Positions 46,101 to 57,508 are shown, counted from the first letter of the stretch. The stretch is DNA of 64,000 nt from Cenococcum geophilum 1.58 (GCA_001692895.1 KV748182.1:682001-746000); one strand, 5' to 3'. A program made the numbers and translations. Notes: generated by a model from the sequence alone, not told the origin.

Positions 46101-48041
46101 AGTTTTAACTTTAGCTAATTTAATTAATGCGGTTAAGCTAATGCCGAATTAGACGTTTACGGCCCTAGTTTGCATAGTATTAATGTTTATATTGTTATTT
46201 ACGGTAGTCTTATATATAAGGTACTGTCCGTAACCTATAGTAGACTTCTTAAAGGCACCTATATCGATTATAACGCTATAGAATTCTTTGGGGGTATAGC
46301 GTTCTATAGTAATATATATAAATGGGTCCTATTCGCGGTCTATAATGTCCGTAATAGGTCTAATGGGTGTATTTATGGGCTAGTTTTTGGGTGCAATTAA
46401 GTGTATAAAGGAGCGGTTAGCTAATACGGTCGTAATATTAAAGGCTTAGCCGTCCGTAAAAGGTCCGAAAGTGGTTAGGAACGTCTCTAAGGTCTTCTGT
46501 TTCTGAGTGTCTAAGTTAAAGTTAATTATAAGGGCTTCCATTGACTTGTTAAGGGACTCCTTTGCTTTCTTTTTTTTATAGTCTAAGATAAACTGGTTAA
46601 TCTAATTGTTAAATCTCTTCTTAGACTTATTATGTTCTTCCTAGGTGTGCCTTATAGACTAATATCCTTCCTTGCTATATATAAAGCACCTCTAATTGGT
46701 TTATCTATGGGGGTATGCTTTTATATGGGAGTTAGTGTGGGGGTTATGGGTAGGACCTGGTCAATGTGGGTGCTGCTAGCAGTAGCGGCGGTCCGTAAAG
46801 TAGGCATCTGAGTCGGTTTGTGGATTTTATAGGTCCGTAATAAAGGCTTAAGTACTGCCTAGTGGGTTTGAGGCTTTGTACGTTGTAATAGAGGACTGTA
46901 AATCGTTAATAAGGCTAGCTACGGTGTTTGCGGGCTTGTAATAGGTGTATTTATAAGGTTCTATTTCCTAGCAAGCCGTAATAAGTTTATTGTGCAGGAA
47001 GTCGTCCGTTTAAAGCTTGATATTAAGACCGTGCTGTAGGTGGTGGAGGTCTTTAATAAGGATTTGCAGGCACTCTATGGTCAATTTTTTAGTGTTCTTG
47101 TCCATTACGGTCCGTAACTTGGTCGCATTCTATTGGGTAAAGATATTACGCTTATATTCTGGTCCTTTAAAGTAGTTGTATGTGGCTTTGTATAGCTTAT
47201 TAAAGGGAACACCAAGGGGGTTATTCTTGAGGTTGGTGTAGTAGTGGTTAAGTGCTAGGCCGCGTAGTATGGTAGAGTAGGCTTAGCTAAACTCCTATTT
47301 AGGAATATTAGCCTTCTAATAGAGGTCCGTAAAGATGGTTAGTTTAAAGTTAAAGTTGTCGTTTTTACTGCTGTATTTGGATTCGTTAGTATAGAGCTTA
47401 GCTAGGTTAGCTAGCTCCTTACCGTAGGTCTTTGCTTGGGTAGTTTTTGGATCTATGACTTGGGTAGGTTACGGATCTGTAGCTTAGGTAATGGGAGGGT
47501 TTTAGTCCGTATTTTGGTTTATGGGGGTATTACGGTCCGTAACTTAAGTACTAGGTGTGCTTTGGCCCGTAAGATTAATTCTAAAATTGCTTAGGTTTAT
47601 AGGACAAATTTGGTTAAGTAGGTTAGGTATAAGGCTAGCGATGCTATTAAGTTTAGGAGAAGCAAAGAGTTTATTAGTGACTTTAACCTAGTCTAGGATT
47701 TCCTCTTTAGTCTATTCCATTTGGTCCTTCTCCTATATTATGTTATATAAGGACCGTATAACAGTAACTCGTTTATCCTTTTTAACCTATATACCTTGGT
47801 GACGTAAAAGGGTTTGTAGGTTATGGATAGTAGTAGGGTTATAAGCTTTAAGAATATCTTCCGTAAAGTCCGCAAAGTCTTCCTTATATTGCTCCCATAG
47901 GTCGTCATTTATAAGCTTAAAATATCCGTATTTAAGGATTTTATACTTAATATAGTTGTTAACGTTAGTTATAGACGTAAGGTTGACTCCTTGTCTCTAT
48001 TTCTCTTAACCTTTATTAATCTGCTTGCTTGTGTCTGCCAT
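43103..48041 (-). pseudogene. Cop2b copia gag-pol polyprotein
   Basis: The start ATG is at 48,041 (MADTSKQINKG). Gag runs to the zinc-knuckle region near 46,680, and the protease near 46,235-46,270 has DIG in place of DTG. The integrase zinc region is near 45,720-45,870 and the core around 45,400-45,680. RT starts near 44,640. Its catalytic box near 44,050-44,080 reads INNT (VDDT in the family). RNase H is at about 43,200-43,650 and the terminal stop at 43,103-43,105. Two plus-strand open frames at 44,517-44,711 and 46,170-46,400 are shadows of this gene. Inactivating stops are RIP-type. Confidence 0.92.
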
Positions 48042-48469
48042 ACTATATAGTATAGTATGTAGCGGGTGGTAGTAGCTTATAACGGGTAGGGGAGGTCTTA
48101 TAACGGTCCGTAAAATCGATTAACGGGTCCGTAATAGTTTAAGAGGTCTTATAATGGTCCGTAAAGGTAATTAATAGGTACGTAATAGTTTATAGGAGGG
48201 TAAGGGGTTTCTGTAAAAGGTCCGGAGGGGTTTAAGGTTTAAGGGGTTTAAGGATAGGGGGTTCTATAAGGGTCTGTATTTACGTTTATAAACTTCTAGT
48301 AAACCGTACTAAGACTTGAATAAGTATATAGAGTTAGTGATGGTTCCGTAATCCCTGGCTTCCAACCTTTTAGTAGGTTATACTAGGAGTCTAAACGGGT
48401 AGTCGCTGTCGTGTATCGCTTGGTAGGAGGTGTTAAGTAATTACTGATCTGTGCGCGCTCACTAATTAG
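48042..48469 (-). other. Cop2b leader
   Basis: Noncoding leader between 5' LTR and gag on the minus strand, counterpart of 34,187-34,630. It contains repeated taacgg/tccgtaa words and no supported frame. Confidence 0.7.
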
Positions 48470-48740
48470 TGTTTGTATTAACTTAATGATATAATTAAGT
48501 TATATCCCGGGGCACGAAATACGTATAGTATCGTATGCTCTTTGGGATGGTGGTAACTGTTAATTATATTAAGTAGACTACGTAGTCTATATACTAATGC
48601 GCCTCCCCCTTAATTAGTTAGTGCTCTAGGAGTGCACCAGACGCGTAAGCGGGTGGTTGGTGCACCGAACGCGTAAACGCGTGGTTGATGTACCGAACGC
48701 GTAAGCACGCGGTTGGTACAGCAGGTGCTGTAATTATACA
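48470..48740 (-). repeat. Cop2b 5' LTR
   Basis: 271 bp, plus-strand TGTTTGTATTAAC to GTAATTATACA. It carries four exact ACGCGT words and one ACGCGG between about 48,640 and 48,715. Flanked by TSD GTATT. Confidence 0.93.
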
Positions 48741-48745
48741 GTATT

Positions 48746-49425
48746 ATTATTACTAATTACGCAGTTTATATATAATATAATACTATAAGAAGGAATAGGC
48801 ATATTATTATTTAAGGCAAATTATAGGTATATTATTATTACTATAATAAGTATAAAAAAAAATAAGTAGTATAGCTAAAGAAAGGATAAAGATACTAATA
48901 AATCTTTATACGGACCTTATAGAATTAGTAAAAAGGGTATAAGAAAAAATAAAAAAGTACTATAATGCTAAGAAATCTAAAGGACTAGATCTTAAGGAGG
49001 GGGATAAAGTATAGCTACTATACAAAAATCTTAAGAGTTAATAACTAAGTAAGAAGTTAAACTATATTAAACTAGGACCTTTTAAAATTATATAAAGGAT
49101 TTCACCAGTTATATTTAAGTTAAACCTATTAGCTAAGATAAAGATCTACCCTATATAGTATATTGCAATACTAGAGCCAGTATATAGAAATATAGAGCTA
49201 CTAGTCTATAAAGTAGATATATATAAAGGATAAGAGGAAGATAAATAGCAAGTTTTAAAGATTATTAGTTATAAGGATATTAATAATAAAATATAGTATA
49301 AGGTTAAGTGGATAGGCTATAAGAAGACTACCTAGAAGCTACTAGAGAATCTAAAAAACGCTATAAGAAATGTATAGGAGTATTAGAAGAAATTAGGTTA
49401 GGCAGTATTAATAAAGAAAAATTAC
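48746..49425 (+). pseudogene. Second gypsy copy: integrase C-terminus and chromodomain
   Basis: Final coding piece of the outer gypsy. Integrase C-terminal residues lie around 48,960-49,060 and the chromodomain at about 49,280-49,390. There the Trp of KVKWIGYKKTT is still TGG although the next Trp is TAG. Confidence 0.87.
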
Positions 49426-50119
49426 CAAAAAATAAGTTACCTAAGGGGGACTTAAAAACAGTAGTTGCCGAACTACTTAGATTTATTTCCTTCTTAGCTA
49501 AAAAAAAATCTATTCTTTTATTACTAAGTTCCTATAAACCTTATTCTATAAGTTTCTACTTTTTAAAATAAACCTTCTTATAAACCTTCTTAAGACGGAG
49601 TAACTAAGTAAACGCCGTAATATATGTATTTAAGGCCTTCTGTTCCGTATTATAAGAACATTTTAACTTAGTAAAAGTTTAAGATAACTTACTATTAAGA
49701 TAAGCAGTAGTAGATTAAATATAAAACCCTAAAACAAATTAACTAGGGAACTAGACAACTATTAAGAGTAATAAAACGCGTATATTAGCATTAGAAGTAA
49801 AGCGAACGTTATAGGACAAATAAATATTCGCTTTAGTATACTTTAAATAAGAGGACTATTATTATAAAGATGGACTTATTAACGTAATATAAACTAACCC
49901 CTCTTTCGCATAATAAGAATATAAAGATAGTATAATTTTACTAAGCGATAATATTGCAGTAATAGTATGGGCACAACATTAGGCGTATAAAGAAGAAGAA
50001 GCTTTAGTTATAATAAGTAATAATATTAACTAAATTAATTAGATAGATATTACACCTCTAATAAATAACTTAAAGATATTAAAAGTCTTTAAGGACGAAG
50101 ATAAAAGGGAGGGAGATAG
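49426..50119 (+). other. Outer gypsy 3' noncoding region with polypurine tract
   Basis: Counterpart of 6,776-7,456. It ends with aaaagggagggagatag directly before the LTR, the best-preserved polypurine tract of the family in this window. Confidence 0.75.
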
Positions 50120-50538
50120 TATTACGGACGCTTTAAGTACAATATTATAACTACTAGGAGAGGAGTTAAAAGTAGCTAGTTAGTTAATTAAGGTACGGTC
50201 TAAAATAGAACCGGTAGAACTATATAATAAGGAATAGTAACTAAGGTTATATAATATACTACGTATTAAATAAGAGAAATAGGAGGAACTTATATACCTT
50301 ATATATAAGACGTACCTTATATATAAGGAGGATTTCTTAGAAGTATAGTATATATTTAAAGGACCACAGTCCCTACCTAGATAGTTCTTCTCTTTATAGT
50401 AAATCTCAGAATATAATTAGAGTTAATGTATTAGGCAACTACTCCACTAGTTATTATTATGTTATTAACTTCTTATTTACCTATATACCTAGCCCATTAA
50501 TAAGTTTACCGTAGTTCCTGCTATAAGGCTTTATTATA
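50120..50538 (+). repeat. Family G LTR, third copy
   Basis: 419 bp, tattacggacgc to ttattata. It shares the duplicated ccttatatataag word with the middle LTR. The sequence after it belongs to a different gypsy lineage (element D) and begins in the middle of its RNase H. Confidence 0.85.
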
Positions 50539-52440
50539 ACGAACTATTATAACCTGAAGTACTTTATAACCATAAAGTAGCTAAACTAACGCTAAGTATA
50601 TTAGAACGAGTTCCTCTTTAGTTTTAACTTTAAAATTGTATATAGACTAGGAGTATAAGGTACTAAACCTAATAGCCTAATATGCCGCTTATAAGACCTT
50701 TCTTAGTCTAAAGATAACCCCTATAATTAGTTCCAACAATAAACAATCCTAAAAGTATAAAATTTAGCCCTAGGCATACTACTTATAATAGAGCCAACTA
50801 TACCTCAGCTTTATACTATAGAACTAGAGTTACCTCCTAAAATTAATAAGCTTATTACTACGGTATATAATACCTCTATTAACCTATTACTATATTAACT
50901 TATTGCTATAAAGACCGCTAGCGCCTATATACTGCTTATTAACCTCTAAAGCTTAGGCCAGATTAATATAGCAGCCTTAGAAGTAAAAAAAAATAGGCTC
51001 TATTATAGAGGCCGCCTATTTATCCCTAACTTAGAAAATCTATAATAGTAACTAATCTAAATGGCTTACAACCTCTAATTAAGCGGCTACCTAGGCAGAG
51101 GAGGAACCTATAAGCTTCTTAGCCGATATTACTTCTAGCTAAAAATAATAGACTTAGTTAAACGCTTTATAGGCGCCTACTATAGTTATAAACGCGCCAA
51201 GGCCTTTAATATAAAGTACTAAGGACTACTACACTCTTTACTAGTACCTATATAATAATAGGCAGATATCGCTATAGATTTTGTTATTAACCTACCACCC
51301 TATAAACGATATAGCCGTACCTATAAGAACATCCTTATAATAATATACCGACTTATAAAAGAGCGCCACTATATCCTAACTAAAGGCGTAGCTATTAGCA
51401 ATATTACTAACGCCTTTTTTTGCGAAGTTTACTGACTATATAAGTTACCTAACTTAATTACGTCCAACTAAGGTATATAATTTAACTCTGATATATAGAG
51501 ACGAATCTACTAACGCCTTAGCATCTCTATTAAGATGTTTATATCCTTCTACTATAAAACTACTAAGTAACTAAAAAACGCTAATACTAGTATAAAAGCG
51601 TACCTATAATAGGTAGTTGCCTATAGTTAAAATGACTAGGTAGATTACCTCCTATTAGGTAAATTTGTAGCAAATAATTACGTCTTAACCACTATAGGAC
51701 TTACCCCGTTCTTCGCGAATAAGGGTTATTACCCCTAATCTAGTATAAAGCCACTAGAACCTATTAATAAGAAACTACTATATAAAAAACGCCTTAAGAT
51801 ACTACTTACTAACTAGTATATAGACTGTATAAAAAATCTACTTAACTACTATAAGGGAGAAATGGCCTAGGCTTAAGTAAAGTAGGCCTACTTCGCTAAC
51901 TATTATAGAACGCCACCACTGGAGATGCGTGTTGGCGACTAAGTATAGCTAAAAATATACATAATATCTCTACGCAGAGGCCTATAAAGTTACTTAATTA
52001 TAAGAACCTTAGCCCCTATTTAATTAACCAAGTTATTAATAGGGGAGCTATATATAAGCTAGAACTCCTACCTACCCTAGCTACCTATAGGATATAGCCT
52101 ATATTTTACCTATAGCTACTATACCTCTATTAGCCTAACCCCTTACTAGGGCAGATATAGCCTAAACCCCTACTAGTACTAATTTAAAATAAAAATAAAG
52201 ACGAAAACTATAAGGAGTAGACCGTTAAACAAATTATTAACTTTAAATACTTTGGCAAAGGTAGAGGACGATAGCTCTACTATAGAGCTATATACATAGG
52301 ATTTAATATAAATTAGCTAAAATGGCAACTATAGGAAGACTTTAAAAATGTAAAGGATTTAATTAGCGACTTTTATTACGTAAACCTATAGAAACCGGAC
52401 TTAAGCAGAGATTTTATACCTAATCCTCTATAGGAGCCTT
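50539..52440 (+). pseudogene. Element D: RNase H, integrase and chromodomain of a second gypsy lineage
   Basis: Starts abruptly inside RNase H (NLKYF and a following FNFKIVYR-L-G segment at 50,560-50,680). The integrase zinc region is near 51,060-51,190 (GGTYKLLSRYY). The core shows DIAIDFVINLP near 51,265 and a mutated second Asp block near 51,455 (TSN). A C-terminal chromodomain (about 52,205-52,385) ends in DFYYVN. The sequence is clearly distinct from family G. Its 5' half (gag, protease, RT) is not in the window. The neighbour to the left is the family G array, so D was either the target of that array or was truncated with it. Numerous RIP-type stops. Confidence 0.85.
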
Positions 52441-52739
52441 TATAGAGTTAAACTGTTATATATTGCCACGTAAAGGCAAATTGCCGTTAGATTGCTATTA
52501 GATTACGGCAAAGTGCGATTATATAACTGGGATATTATTAAGATGTCTAAGAACTTTAACTAGCAGTTAAAGTTATCTAATTAGTTAAATTCTTAGATGC
52601 CAAGCCTTATTATATAATATTATTTTAAGCCTTTAACGATATTCCCCTTTTCTTTTTCTCTATACCTTAAGCGTCCCTTCTATATATATATAGTAACTAT
52701 AGCGTTAGTAGAGCTCCGCCTCTATAGGAAGGGGGGCAG
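52441..52739 (+). other. Element D 3' noncoding region and polypurine tract
   Basis: Noncoding. It includes a gattacggcaaag/gattgctattag repetition near 52,480-52,510 and ends with ggaaggggggcag, a polypurine tract that touches the LTR. Confidence 0.7.
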
Positions 52740-52932
52740 TATTACGGAACCCTGCCGCTAGGGCCTCTATAGGAGAGCCCTGTGCTCTTGTATATACCTT
52801 ATGTATAGCTTATATTAGCTACGCGTAGGTATATTACCTCCTTACGCCCTTAACCCTTATAATTAATCGCGTAACGTTTTATAAACTCCTTGAATATATA
52901 CGCTCTATAGCCACTGCCCCCGACCCGTAATA
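52740..52932 (+). repeat. Element D 3' LTR
   Basis: 193 bp, tattacggaacc (TGTTACGGAACC) to CCGTAATA (CCGTAACA). Terminal inverted octamers match the TGTTACGG/CCGTAACA pattern. It has no partner in the window, and the flank beyond (tattt) cannot be tested as a TSD. Confidence 0.75.
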
Positions 52933-54283
52933 TATTTTAACTTATATATTATATAGTTAAAGTTATATCCTTTTTCTACTAAATAATTATAATAGAAGGT
53001 ACTAGCTTGGCCCCTAAGTATAACAGAATAGGCGTTATAGTATTAATTAGACTCTATTCCTACCTTCTAGCAATATTTATAGAAGATACGCAATTTCAAA
53101 TTAAGAATATTATATAATTCCCTACTAAACTTCTTCTCCTAATCTAAATAGAGCTTTATAAGCTCTGTAAGTAATTTTAAAATACCTCTAATTTAAGATT
53201 AAAATAAAGAAGGTAAGAGTTATATTATAGACTATAGTAGGGACATAGGTCTAGTTAGTAGAGTCCGAAGGTTATTAAATTATAAAATAATAGGATCCTA
53301 TACCTGCTCTTATTAGGGTATAGTATCTAGCGTTAAAGTTATAGGTTAAATTGGATATAGAGAAGTTAGAGGCAGAGGTAAATTCGTCTTTAGAGGTATA
53401 TTGCTTAGATTCTATTATAAGTTAAGCTTCCTTATAGTGCGTAATTGGTGCTTAATCTCTTATAGAGTCTATTTATACTCTTTTTTTACGTTAATAACCT
53501 ACTCCTAAATATTATCTCTAATAATACCCCCGTCCATAGGTATAAACACTCTCTACTCCTATAAGAAGTTACGGAAGTCTTATATAATATCCTTCTTTAT
53601 AAAATTCTATATTCCCTTTATCTATCTAATAAAGTCCTCCCTTATATAGTACTATAGTATAGTGTCGTTATATTTACTATCTTTATAATATACTATATGG
53701 TATAATAAGAATCTATTTAAATCTTATTAATTAATATCTTTAAGGTTAATTATATTGGTTTTCTATATCTCTAGGTTAATATCGTCCTTATACTTTTTAG
53801 ATAGGTTAACGCCATAATAGCTGTTATTAAAGGTTGTTTAACGCATTTTTAAAAAAAATAAGGGAAATAAAAGTTATTTAACGTGTAGTTAGGTAGTAAT
53901 TATAATCCTACGGTCCATAAAGGTACACTAAAGGTATTAAAATAGTTGTTTTAACGCGTTTTAGATATTAACTTAGGACCTTAGGTTTAGTAATACTTCT
54001 AACCTAAAGTACTTAACCAAATCTTTATAAATGTAGTTGTTTTATATAATAGACGTAACTTAGTATCTTTTAGTATTTAATAACACTTCTATTACTAGTT
54101 TTCTATAAGTTTAAGGTAGTATAGTATTACTAGGATCTATTCTATATAAGCGCATATAGCACCCCTATATAAGACTATCTCTTCTATTTAAAAACTTAGC
54201 TACTTTATAGTTGACTGTGTATTTAACTACTAATTAGTGTTAGTTATATAGGGTAACTCACTAATAACGACTACTTGAGTAAG
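52933..54283. other. Unassigned TpA-rich region between elements D and E
   Basis: About 1.35 kb of degraded sequence with no LTR pair or recognisable domain. It could hold the integrase or 3' LTR end of minus-strand element E, which should lie here, but no integrase motif is readable. A degraded minus-strand frame at 53,270-53,860 is listed separately. Confidence 0.5.
53270..53860 (-). pseudogene. Degraded coding-like frame, unrecognised
   Basis: Read on the minus strand in one frame, this stretch gives a composition like a degraded protein whose only stops are TAG/TAA (Gln/Trp sites). It has a lightly interrupted stretch (about 53,280-53,430) reading IESKQYTSKDEF and later NLTYNFNARYYTL. 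I do not recognise a family. It could be an element gag, an unknown retroelement or a host gene remnant. The evidence is only frame continuity, which RIPed DNA can fake. Confidence 0.3.
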
Positions 54284-54395
54284 TTATAGTGATGTTGGTT
54301 AATATGCTTTTTCTTAGAATGAGGAAGGACGAGGAGCTTAAGACTCCTCGCTACGCTAGTGCTACGGCAATACGTAACGACTGCTTACCTTATTC
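54284..54395. other. GC-richer insert with a hairpin
   Basis: A short block of normal base composition inside RIPed sequence. It runs from about tgttggttaatatgc to acgactgcttac and holds a perfect 7-bp stem (cgaggag with ctcctcg, 54,330-54,350). It may be the end of an LTR or a small element, but no matching copy or TSD is visible. Confidence 0.4.
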
Positions 54396-54399
54396 CTAA

Positions 54400-54817
54400 T
54401 ATAATCTATTTATCTAAAGCGTTTATAGATAGGTTCTATAATTGCTATATTAATAAATTAGACTTCTAATTAAGTTTGCTAAGTTAGAATATAATCTTAA
54501 AGTCGAATTATAAGAGGTATTCAGCCTAACAAATTTAGCATTATATTAATTGCTTTATAGTTATAAAATACTATAGGTTTTTATAGTCCGTTAATACGCG
54601 TATTAGGAATAACAATCCTTTAAGTTCTAAATACTATTATTTAAAGTATCTAATAATTATAAGCAGTTCCTTATTATATATTTTATAATTTAATTTAGCA
54701 GGGGCGAGTTTCTAGGAGGGAAAGGCTACTAAGTGTAGCTCGCTGTTTATATTATATTGCGATAATACTCCTCTTAGTATATAATTAGATAAGTCTGTTT
54801 TAACAATATATTTAAGC
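54400..54817 (-). pseudogene. Element E RNase H
   Basis: The minus-strand reading starts IVKTDLSNYILRGVLSQYN, which is the RNase H start of Ty3/gypsy (Asp of the catalytic site kept in KTD). Next come the EL-LLIII block and YKNL-YFITIKQL near 54,560-54,590. The frame becomes unreadable before 54,400. It continues directly from the RT piece at 57,519 when the LINE is removed. Confidence 0.82.
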
Positions 54818-54849
54818 TTAGAATTAATAATAATAATAATTTATTGCTT

Positions 54850-56564
54850 AACGTCCGATTTAGATCCCTATTAGGCCTATGCGGACTACTCCTTATTTAT
54901 ATATAGGGAGAAAACTTAACTTAAGAAAACCCTGTAATCCATCTCCCCGCCTTTTAAAACTTACCTACTTAACGCCTATAAGTTACTAGTGGTGCTCTAC
55001 TACCTTACTTTTTAACCTTTTTAAGAACCACTGCTGCCGTAATAAGCTGACGGACGCGCTAGTATCGCAAACTTTACTCTACTACTGTAGAGTTATTAGG
55101 GGACGCCTATTACTCGCCCCTTTGCCTTTTATTACTATTTCCTTTATAACCTAGAACTAGTCTAGTATATTTTAGCTAATAAGCTACTAGATAACCGCCT
55201 TAAGACCTTTTTATATTAAGAGTAGTGTATTATAGTTCTTTATACCAGCTACTAATATAGTGGTGTAGATTGGACGTCGCCTACTATCTTGGCATTTTCC
55301 TATATTTATAGAGCCTTCGGCTTCCTTCCTTCTTCCCTCTATTATATATATTACGACTCTACCAGTTACCGGAAATACACTCTTTTCTTTCTTTCTTACT
55401 AACTGTTCTACTGACTGATTATAACTAACCGACTGACTAACCGACCGACTGACCGACCGACTGACTAACTAACCGATAGACAGACTGACAGCACTGTGAC
55501 TTTCCATCTTAGAGAGGTCGTACCCTCCCACACTAAGAGTATTACTTCTTAGTTAGTGCGTAAGGGGTATAATAGTATTATATGTTTTGGAGTCTATCTT
55601 AGTTAGCTATATTCGCATCTTAGGCTACTTACTAGGACACCCACCCAGTAAAGCCAATCTTTTGGTTCTATTATTTCTATTCTTAAAAGTATTGGTATTA
55701 TATTTTCTGCCTTTATTAGGTATTTTTAGAGCCCCTAGGTATTTACCCCCTATAGAGTTAATTATACTACGGCTTAGGTTACTCTTACCTAAGTTATCCT
55801 TTATACCTTTAACTTCTATAAACCTCTCTAGTGTTAGTCTAGCCAGTATTATATTACGGTAGATAGTTTCCTAATACTTTTTTATACTTTACTTTAGCTC
55901 CTTTCTCTCTTTTATTATTGCCTTTACTGGCCTCTTACGCGTCTCCCTTCCTTCTTTATATAGGCCTAGGCCCTAACGCAGCACTATTCTTCTTTTATTT
56001 TCTTTACCTGTTTCTCTAATATATCTTCCCTACTTTACGGTATTTGGTTTACTCTCCTATAGGGTACCCTAGGGTCCCTCTATAGTTTATTTAGGTATGT
56101 TTTAATATACTTTATAACCTTAGAGTTATACTCCTTTTACACCCTTTATTTTACAGCGGCTTTAATATATAATTATAGGGGGGAGGATATTAGCTTCCTT
56201 CTCAAGCAGTACTGTAGCCGTTTGCCTATACCCGCCTATTATACTCTAAAGGTAAGCTATTTGGACCTTTTGGAGTAGTTTAAGAAGTAATTTAGGGGGG
56301 CCTTTTTTAGATTCTCCTATTGCCTAAATACTAGATCTATACGTTATAGTTAGCCGGACAACTACTATATATAGTAGGCGTAACCTTTAAAAGCATAGAC
56401 CCTATATAGAATTAACAATCCTAGATATTGTAATATACTAAGCTTAGCCCTTATAGGCCGCTTATAACGCATATGCGCTCTACTAGAGCTTACTATCTAC
56501 CTATACTCCTAATACCCTTAGGCCTTAAACTAGTTAACCCCTAAAGCCTTAAATATAAATTATA
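54850..56564 (-). pseudogene. LINE C-terminal region after RT
   Basis: Continues the LINE polyprotein beyond palindrome 2. The frame around 56,520-56,430 reads VLGVQVDSKL-type and then a VVVRLTITYRSS segment, the part that follows RT in Tad1-like elements. A long frame with few stops continues to about 55,560 (RLTLERFIEVKGIKDN, then a basic GGKYLGALK segment) and is split by solo LTR copy 2. The last 350 bp (54,850-55,250) are open in more than one frame and could be the end of ORF2 or the 3' untranslated region. The 91-codon plus-strand frame at 55,587-55,862 is its shadow. Confidence 0.7.
55256..55532. repeat. Solo LTR, family S, copy 2
   Basis: Counterpart of 37,627-37,850, inserted in the LINE. 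Shared blocks include ttggcattttcct, tttatagagccttcggctt and cggaaatacactctttc-like words, ending ggtcgtaccctcccac. The flanks repeat ACTAA (55,251-55,255 and 55,532-55,536). An expanded gactgac/cgac repeat occupies 55,425-55,490. Confidence 0.8.
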
Positions 56565-56566
56565 TA

Positions 56567-56950
56567 ACGTACTCCATAAGCGAGTCGGCCATACAAGCGA
56601 GCCGGCCACCTCAAAACTCACCAAAAATTGGAAAAATCGCACCTTAATATCTTGACAACTACTTAATAATAAATTCTAATATTTTAGATTTAGGCTTTTA
56701 TATATACTATATAGCTGCTATTATAGTTATATAGTATATAGTTTAGTAGTTTTTAAGATATAGCAATTTGACCTTATTTTAGCCTCTAAATAAGGCTAAA
56801 TTACTATATCTTAAAAACTACTAAACTATATACTATATAACTGTAATAGCAGCTATATAGTATATTATTAAGTGGTTATCGAGATATTAAGGTGCGATTT
56901 TTCCAATTTTTGGTGAGTTTTGAGGTGGCCGGCTCGCTTGTAAAGTACGT
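56567..56950. mobile_element. Palindromic TA-target element 2 (384 bp)
   Basis: An inverted repeat whose arms are the same element design as copy 1: outer ACGTAC, then ACAAGCGAGCCGGCC, then the conserved CTCAAAACTCACC...ACTTAATAATAA block, then a different core (a tatagctgctattatag-type stretch and a second inverted section centred near 56,785). TA is duplicated at 56,565-56,566 and 56,951-56,952. The left end has two aagcgag words exactly 17 bp apart and the right end has one. The host LINE reading resumes on the other side. Confidence 0.88.
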
Positions 56951-56952
56951 TA

Positions 56953-57508
56953 CTAAAGATCTATAAATTGGTTGCGTTTTCTTATAAAATGGATTAGCTG
57001 GTATTTCTCTGGAGAGAATTAGACTCTATATCGTCTTGCCTATTTTATATAGGTGTTATAGGCTTTCTCTAGTATTCTACAATTCTCTACGACTGTTGGC
57101 CCGTATATAATTAGGTTTATATCGTTAACGAAGCCTATCCCCTAAGTCGCCCCTTTTTTAAAGGAGTTAAGCAGGTTGCTTATAAAGAAAAGGAAGAGTA
57201 TAGGCGAGAGGGGTGATCCTTATAGTATTCCTATTGCGACTGTAATAGGGGGGCTCTAGTACCCGCTAAAGACTAGTAATGTTTTTTTCTGGCCTATAAA
57301 CCCTTAAACAAATTATATAATCCATTCTAGGAAGCCCTTTACCCTAAGGATGTATAGGAGGCGTTTGTGGGGTACGTTGTTATAGGCACCACTAATATCT
57401 AGGCTAAGCATTAATACAATAAAGTCCCTTCGCATCGCCTATATAGATTTAACAGTGGTAGCAAGTAGCGTAAGTGCTGATAATGTTAGGCGGTTCTTTC
57501 TTATAAGG
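56953..57508 (-). pseudogene. LINE reverse transcriptase fragment (Tad1-like)
   Basis: The minus-strand frame gives RKN-LTLSALTLL, then SLDISGAYNNVPHKRLL, a VFSGY-SPP segment, GSPLSPILFLFFIS and the catalytic box FVND at about 57,121-57,140 (FVDD in active elements). It ends with SPEKYQLIHF at palindrome 2. These are RT motifs of non-LTR retrotransposons. The endonuclease and ORF1 are absent because of 5' truncation. Confidence 0.88.

Larger units (their letters stand above)
42551..48740 (-). mobile_element. Cop2b, reverse copia element
   Basis: A 6,190-bp full-length member of the Cop2 family on the minus strand, with 271-bp LTRs and a perfect TSD GTATT (42,546-42,550 and 48,741-48,745). 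It is inserted in the integrase of the outer gypsy array. It has no inner insertion and is the cleanest copy for defining the family. Confidence 0.95.
85..50538 (+). mobile_element. Tandem chromodomain Ty3/gypsy array (three LTRs, two internal regions)
   Basis: Three LTRs (85-486, 7,457-7,905, 50,120-50,538) bracket two internal regions in the same orientation, and the middle LTR is shared. The first internal region has no insertion. The second is stretched to about 42 kb by Cop1, element B with its own contents, and Cop2b. Domain order gag-PR-RT-RNase H-IN-chromodomain places the family in the chromoviruses (Metaviridae-type Ty3/gypsy retrotransposons). A shared LTR is usually explained by unequal recombination between LTRs or insertion into a resident LTR. 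An assembly join of two copies is the main alternative. All coding regions are inactivated by RIP-type stops. Confidence 0.8.
54828..57508 (-). mobile_element. 5'-truncated Tad1-like LINE with 10-bp target duplication
   Basis: Inserted in element E at the RT/RNase H junction. The direct repeat TTAGAATTAA flanks it exactly (54,818-54,827 and 57,509-57,518). The element reads on the minus strand. Its 5' end falls inside RT (RKN-LTLSALTLL) and its 3' end is a (TAA/TTA)n tract (54,826-54,842). Truncation at the 5' end, a simple-repeat tail and a variable-length TSD are the marks of target-primed reverse transcription. It carries two later insertions, palindrome 2 and solo LTR copy 2. Confidence 0.9.

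Noticed and set aside
55587-55862. 91-codon hydrophobic plus-strand frame that looks like a membrane protein
   Set aside because: It is antisense to the LINE polyprotein, which reads as a basic hydrophilic protein. RIPed complementary DNA gives Leu/Ile-rich shadows.
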